DNA from: Nitrosomonadales bacterium
Lineage (GTDB): Bacteria > Pseudomonadota > Gammaproteobacteria > Burkholderiales > SG8-41
Assembly (NCBI GenBank): GCA_009885185.1
Contig: VFLF01000796.1
Coordinates: 1-8,761 of the forward strand
Length of the DNA stretch: 8,761 bases
Reading direction: 5' to 3'
A program made the translations under genes and the position numbers. This document shows, piece after piece, positions 7,183-8,761 of this stretch (position 1 is its first letter; each line of letters opens with the position of its first letter). The notes beneath the pieces were generated by a model. That model was not told the origin of the DNA. It ran no database searches and saw only the letters and a program-made list of their open reading frames with translations.

Positions 7183-8265
7183 ATGCCGCTCGCGCCGGAC
7201 ATCGCGGCTTGGCTGCGGCTGAGCCTAACGCAAGGACTCGGCGGCGAATCGTTTCGTAAACTCCTGCTGGCGTTTGGCGGCCCCGAGCAGATCCTGACTG
7301 CTAGCCGTTCCGCGCTGACACGCGTGGTCAGTGGCAAAATCGCTGATGCGATTCTCGACGGCGAGTTGTATGGCGATCCCGAGGCCGTTGAAGCATGGCT
7401 GGCGGACGCGAACAACCATGTGGTCACGCTGGCCGACACGGAATACCCGCAGGCACTGCTGCAAACGTCCGATCCGCCGCCGCTGATTTACGTGAAAGGC
7501 CGACGCGACTTGCTGAATCAGCCGGCGATCGCCGTCGTTGGCAGCCGCAATGCGACGGCGCAGGGTAAGCTCACCGCGGAATCCTTTGCATCGGCCTTGA
7601 GTAATGCTGGGTTGTGTATCGTCAGCGGCATGGCGCTGGGTATCGATGCCGCCGCGCATCGCGGCGGGCTCGTGGGACTATCTTCCACTATCGCCGTCGT
7701 TGGCACGGGGCTCGACAAAGTGTATCCCGCGCGCAATCGTGATCTGGCGCACGCCATCGCGGAAAAAGGCGCGATTATTTCGGAATTTCCCTTAGGCACA
7801 CCGCCGCTGGCGGCGAATTTTCCGCGCCGCAATCGCATCATCAGCGGCATGACGCGCGGCTGCCTGGTGGTGGAGGCCGCGTTGGCCAGCGGCTCGTTGA
7901 TTACCGCGCGCATCGCCAACGAGCTGGGCAAGGATGTGTTTGCGATTCCCGGCTCGATTCACTCCACCCTGTCCAAAGGCTGCCACGTACTGATTAAACA
8001 GGGTGCCAAGCTGGTGGATGACGCCGCGGATATTCTGGGGGAGCTGCGGTTGCCGCTGCCTGCTGGCGCAGCATCCAGGACGGATCCCGGTCAGTCCGGC
8101 GGCCATCCGTTATTGGCGCATATGGCCTATGACCCGTGCGACATCGATACCCTGGCCGGTCGCGCTGGTCTTCCGGTACATGAAGTCAGCGCGGCATTGA
8201 TCCAGTTGGAGCTGGAAGGCGCGGTTGCCAGCCTCGCTGGTGGCCTGTGGCAAAGAATTACGTAA
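7183..8265 (+). CDS. dprA: DNA processing protein DprA (Smf)
   Basis: Binds incoming single-stranded DNA in the cytoplasm and loads RecA during natural transformation. The gene is also common in bacteria not known to be competent. Its 360 residues are of normal length. A helical N-terminal domain comes first (about 1-75). The Rossmann-like DprA core follows, with VVGSRNA (118-124), SGMALGIDAAAH (148-159), GTGLDKVYPARN (174-185), FPRRNRIISGM (213-223), VVEAALASGSLITARIA (229-245) and DVFAIPG (251-257). The C-terminal winged-helix domain occupies about 305-360. All core motifs are intact. The ATG at 7183 is the only reasonable start: an in-frame TGA, the LysM stop, lies 17 codons upstream with no ATG, GTG or TTG between. 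The bases before it are C-rich and give no Shine-Dalgarno match. With the terminator-like hairpin directly upstream, expression from the LysM transcript may be low. Confidence 0.96.
   Translation: MPLAPDIAAWLRLSLTQGLGGESFRKLLLAFGGPEQILTASRSALTRVVSGKIADAILDGELYGDPEAVEAWLADANNHVVTLADTEYPQALLQTSDPPPLIYVKGRRDLLNQPAIAVVGSRNATAQGKLTAESFASALSNAGLCIVSGMALGIDAAAHRGGLVGLSSTIAVVGTGLDKVYPARNRDLAHAIAEKGAIISEFPLGTPPLAANFPRRNRIISGMTRGCLVVEAALASGSLITARIANELGKDVFAIPGSIHSTLSKGCHVLIKQGAKLVDDAADILGELRLPLPAGAASRTDPGQSGGHPLLAHMAYDPCDIDTLAGRAGLPVHEVSAALIQLELEGAVASLAGGLWQRIT
7528..7543 (+). repeat. 16-base direct repeat inside dprA, copy 1
   Basis: The sequence ATCGCCGTCGTTGGCA occurs here and again at 7690-7705. 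The copies are 162 bases apart, an exact multiple of three. Both encode IAVVG in two glycine-containing strands of the DprA core (residues 116-120 and 170-174). Confidence 0.6.
7690..7705 (+). repeat. 16-base direct repeat inside dprA, copy 2
   Basis: Exact copy of the 7528-7543 sequence in the same reading frame. It encodes IAVVG just before the TGLDKVYP motif. Probably coincidence of similar protein motifs and shared codon choice. Confidence 0.6.
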
Positions 8266-8445
8266 CTATATGTTTTTATTTATATTTTCATAATCCCTGC
8301 ACCACCGATTTGCCGGCGGCGTGATGTACTGCGCTTGCACTTCTTCCCGGTTTGTTCTTATTATCTGCCGCTCCTTTTGGTCGCCCGATCGGTGTTACGG
8401 CGGCGACAAACAACGATTTTCGCGCGAGCATCCCTAGAAAAACCC
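8266..8445. other. Gene-free gap between dprA and topB
   Basis: These 180 bases hold no credible reading frame. The first 30 are strongly AT-rich (TTTTTATTTATATTTT), unlike the rest of the window, but form no hairpin, so they are not a standard terminator. A candidate sigma70 promoter lies at 8335-8364. A perfect 8-base palindrome CCGATCGG is at 8385-8392. In many relatives the smg (DUF494) gene would be found here. I see no remnant, and the gap is far too short for an intact copy. Confidence 0.6.
8335..8364 (+). promoter_or_regulatory. Candidate sigma70 promoter for topB
   Basis: A -35-like TTGCAC (8335-8340, three of six consensus bases) and a -10 TATTAT (8359-8364, five of six) are separated by 18 bases. 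It lies about 80 bases before the topB ATG, with AT-rich DNA some 45-70 bases upstream. The good -10 box and gene-free location support it; the weak -35 does not. Confidence 0.35.
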
Positions 8446-8761
8446 ATGTCAAAACAATTAATTATCGCCGAGAAGCCGTCCGTGGCCAGCGATATCGCGC
8501 GCGTACTCGGCGGCTTCAAGCGCCATGATGACTATTTCGAGAGCGACGACTTTGTGCTGTCGTCCGCCGTCGGCCATCTGGTACAAATCGCCGTGCCGGA
8601 AGAATTCGAGGTCAAGCGCGGCAAATGGTCGTTCGCCAACCTGCCGGTGATTCCGCCGCATTTTGATCTGCTGCCGATCGAAAAATCCGAGGCGCGATTG
8701 AAGCTGTTGACCAAGCTGCTCAAGCGCAAAGATGTCACCGGCGTCATCAACGCCTGCGACG
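8446..8761 (+). CDS. topB: DNA topoisomerase III (TopB-type IA topoisomerase), N-terminal part
   Basis: Start of a type IA topoisomerase, which passes single DNA strands through a transient tyrosine-linked break. Only the first 105 residues are in the window. They match the Toprim domain: MSKQLIIAEKPSVASDIA carries the conserved glutamate E9 and K10-P-S, followed by SSAVGHLVQ (40-48). The window ends at D105 in INACD, right at the second Toprim acidic motif, where the next residues should complete a D-x-x-x-E-G-E type sequence. The AEKPSVA opening and the RGKWSFANLPVIPPHFDL stretch (58-75) point to the topoisomerase III branch rather than to TopA. The active-site tyrosine lies beyond the edge. 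The start ATG at 8446 fits the family N-terminus, but only a weak purine stretch (GAAAAA) precedes it. The gap before the gene and the candidate promoter there suggest it has its own transcript. Confidence 0.92.
   Translation, partial: MSKQLIIAEKPSVASDIARVLGGFKRHDDYFESDDFVLSSAVGHLVQIAVPEEFEVKRGKWSFANLPVIPPHFDLLPIEKSEARLKLLTKLLKRKDVTGVINACD

Noticed and set aside
8303..8394. Inverted repeat CACCGAT / ATCGGTG around the candidate topB promoter
   Set aside because: Seven-base arms about 78 bases apart are likely chance, and no stable local structure is formed.
1..8761. Search for a defence system, CRISPR array, insertion sequence, tRNA or integration site
   Set aside because: No regularly spaced repeats, terminal inverted repeats, transposase or integrase motifs, or tRNA-like sequences were seen; the content is housekeeping throughout.

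Overview
This window is ordinary chromosomal, gene-dense DNA from a proteobacterium, most likely a betaproteobacterium. The pointer is the gene neighbourhood: def-fmt-rsmB-DUF4390-ntrY-ntrX on one strand, diverging from a LysM gene, dprA and a TopB-type topoisomerase on the other. That arrangement is familiar from Betaproteobacteria. The protein sequences fit, base composition is fairly GC-rich throughout, and I see no transposase, phage, tRNA, rRNA or CRISPR sequence. I cannot assign a genus from the sequence alone.

Left block, minus strand (5853 down to 1): six genes read leftwards with almost no spacing. They are def (peptide deformylase), fmt (Met-tRNA formyltransferase), rsmB (16S rRNA m5C967 methyltransferase), a DUF4390 exported protein, ntrY (membrane sensor kinase) and ntrX (response regulator, cut by the window edge after 106 codons). 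fmt/rsmB overlap as TGATG and DUF4390/ntrY as ATGA, which suggests translational coupling. The block joins two functions: start-of-translation chemistry (formylation, deformylation, ribosome methylation) and an envelope-sensing two-component system. DUF4390 sits between them and is tied most tightly to ntrY.

Centre (5854-6006): a 153-base divergent intergenic region must hold the promoters of both blocks. It contains a short dyad, but no promoter I can call with confidence.

Right block, plus strand (6007 to 8761): first comes a secreted LysM-domain protein, then a 48-base gap holding a good intrinsic-terminator-like hairpin. dprA (the RecA-loading protein of natural transformation) follows, starting only a few bases after that hairpin without an evident ribosome binding site. 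After a 180-base gene-free gap with a plausible sigma70 promoter comes the first part of topB. The smg (DUF494) gene that often lies between dprA and the topoisomerase gene in relatives is absent here.

I found no convincing previously undescribed system. The points worth a second look are modest: operon coupling, the hairpin in front of dprA, the missing smg, an uncertain DUF4390 start, a possible operator and a slippery A7 run in fmt.
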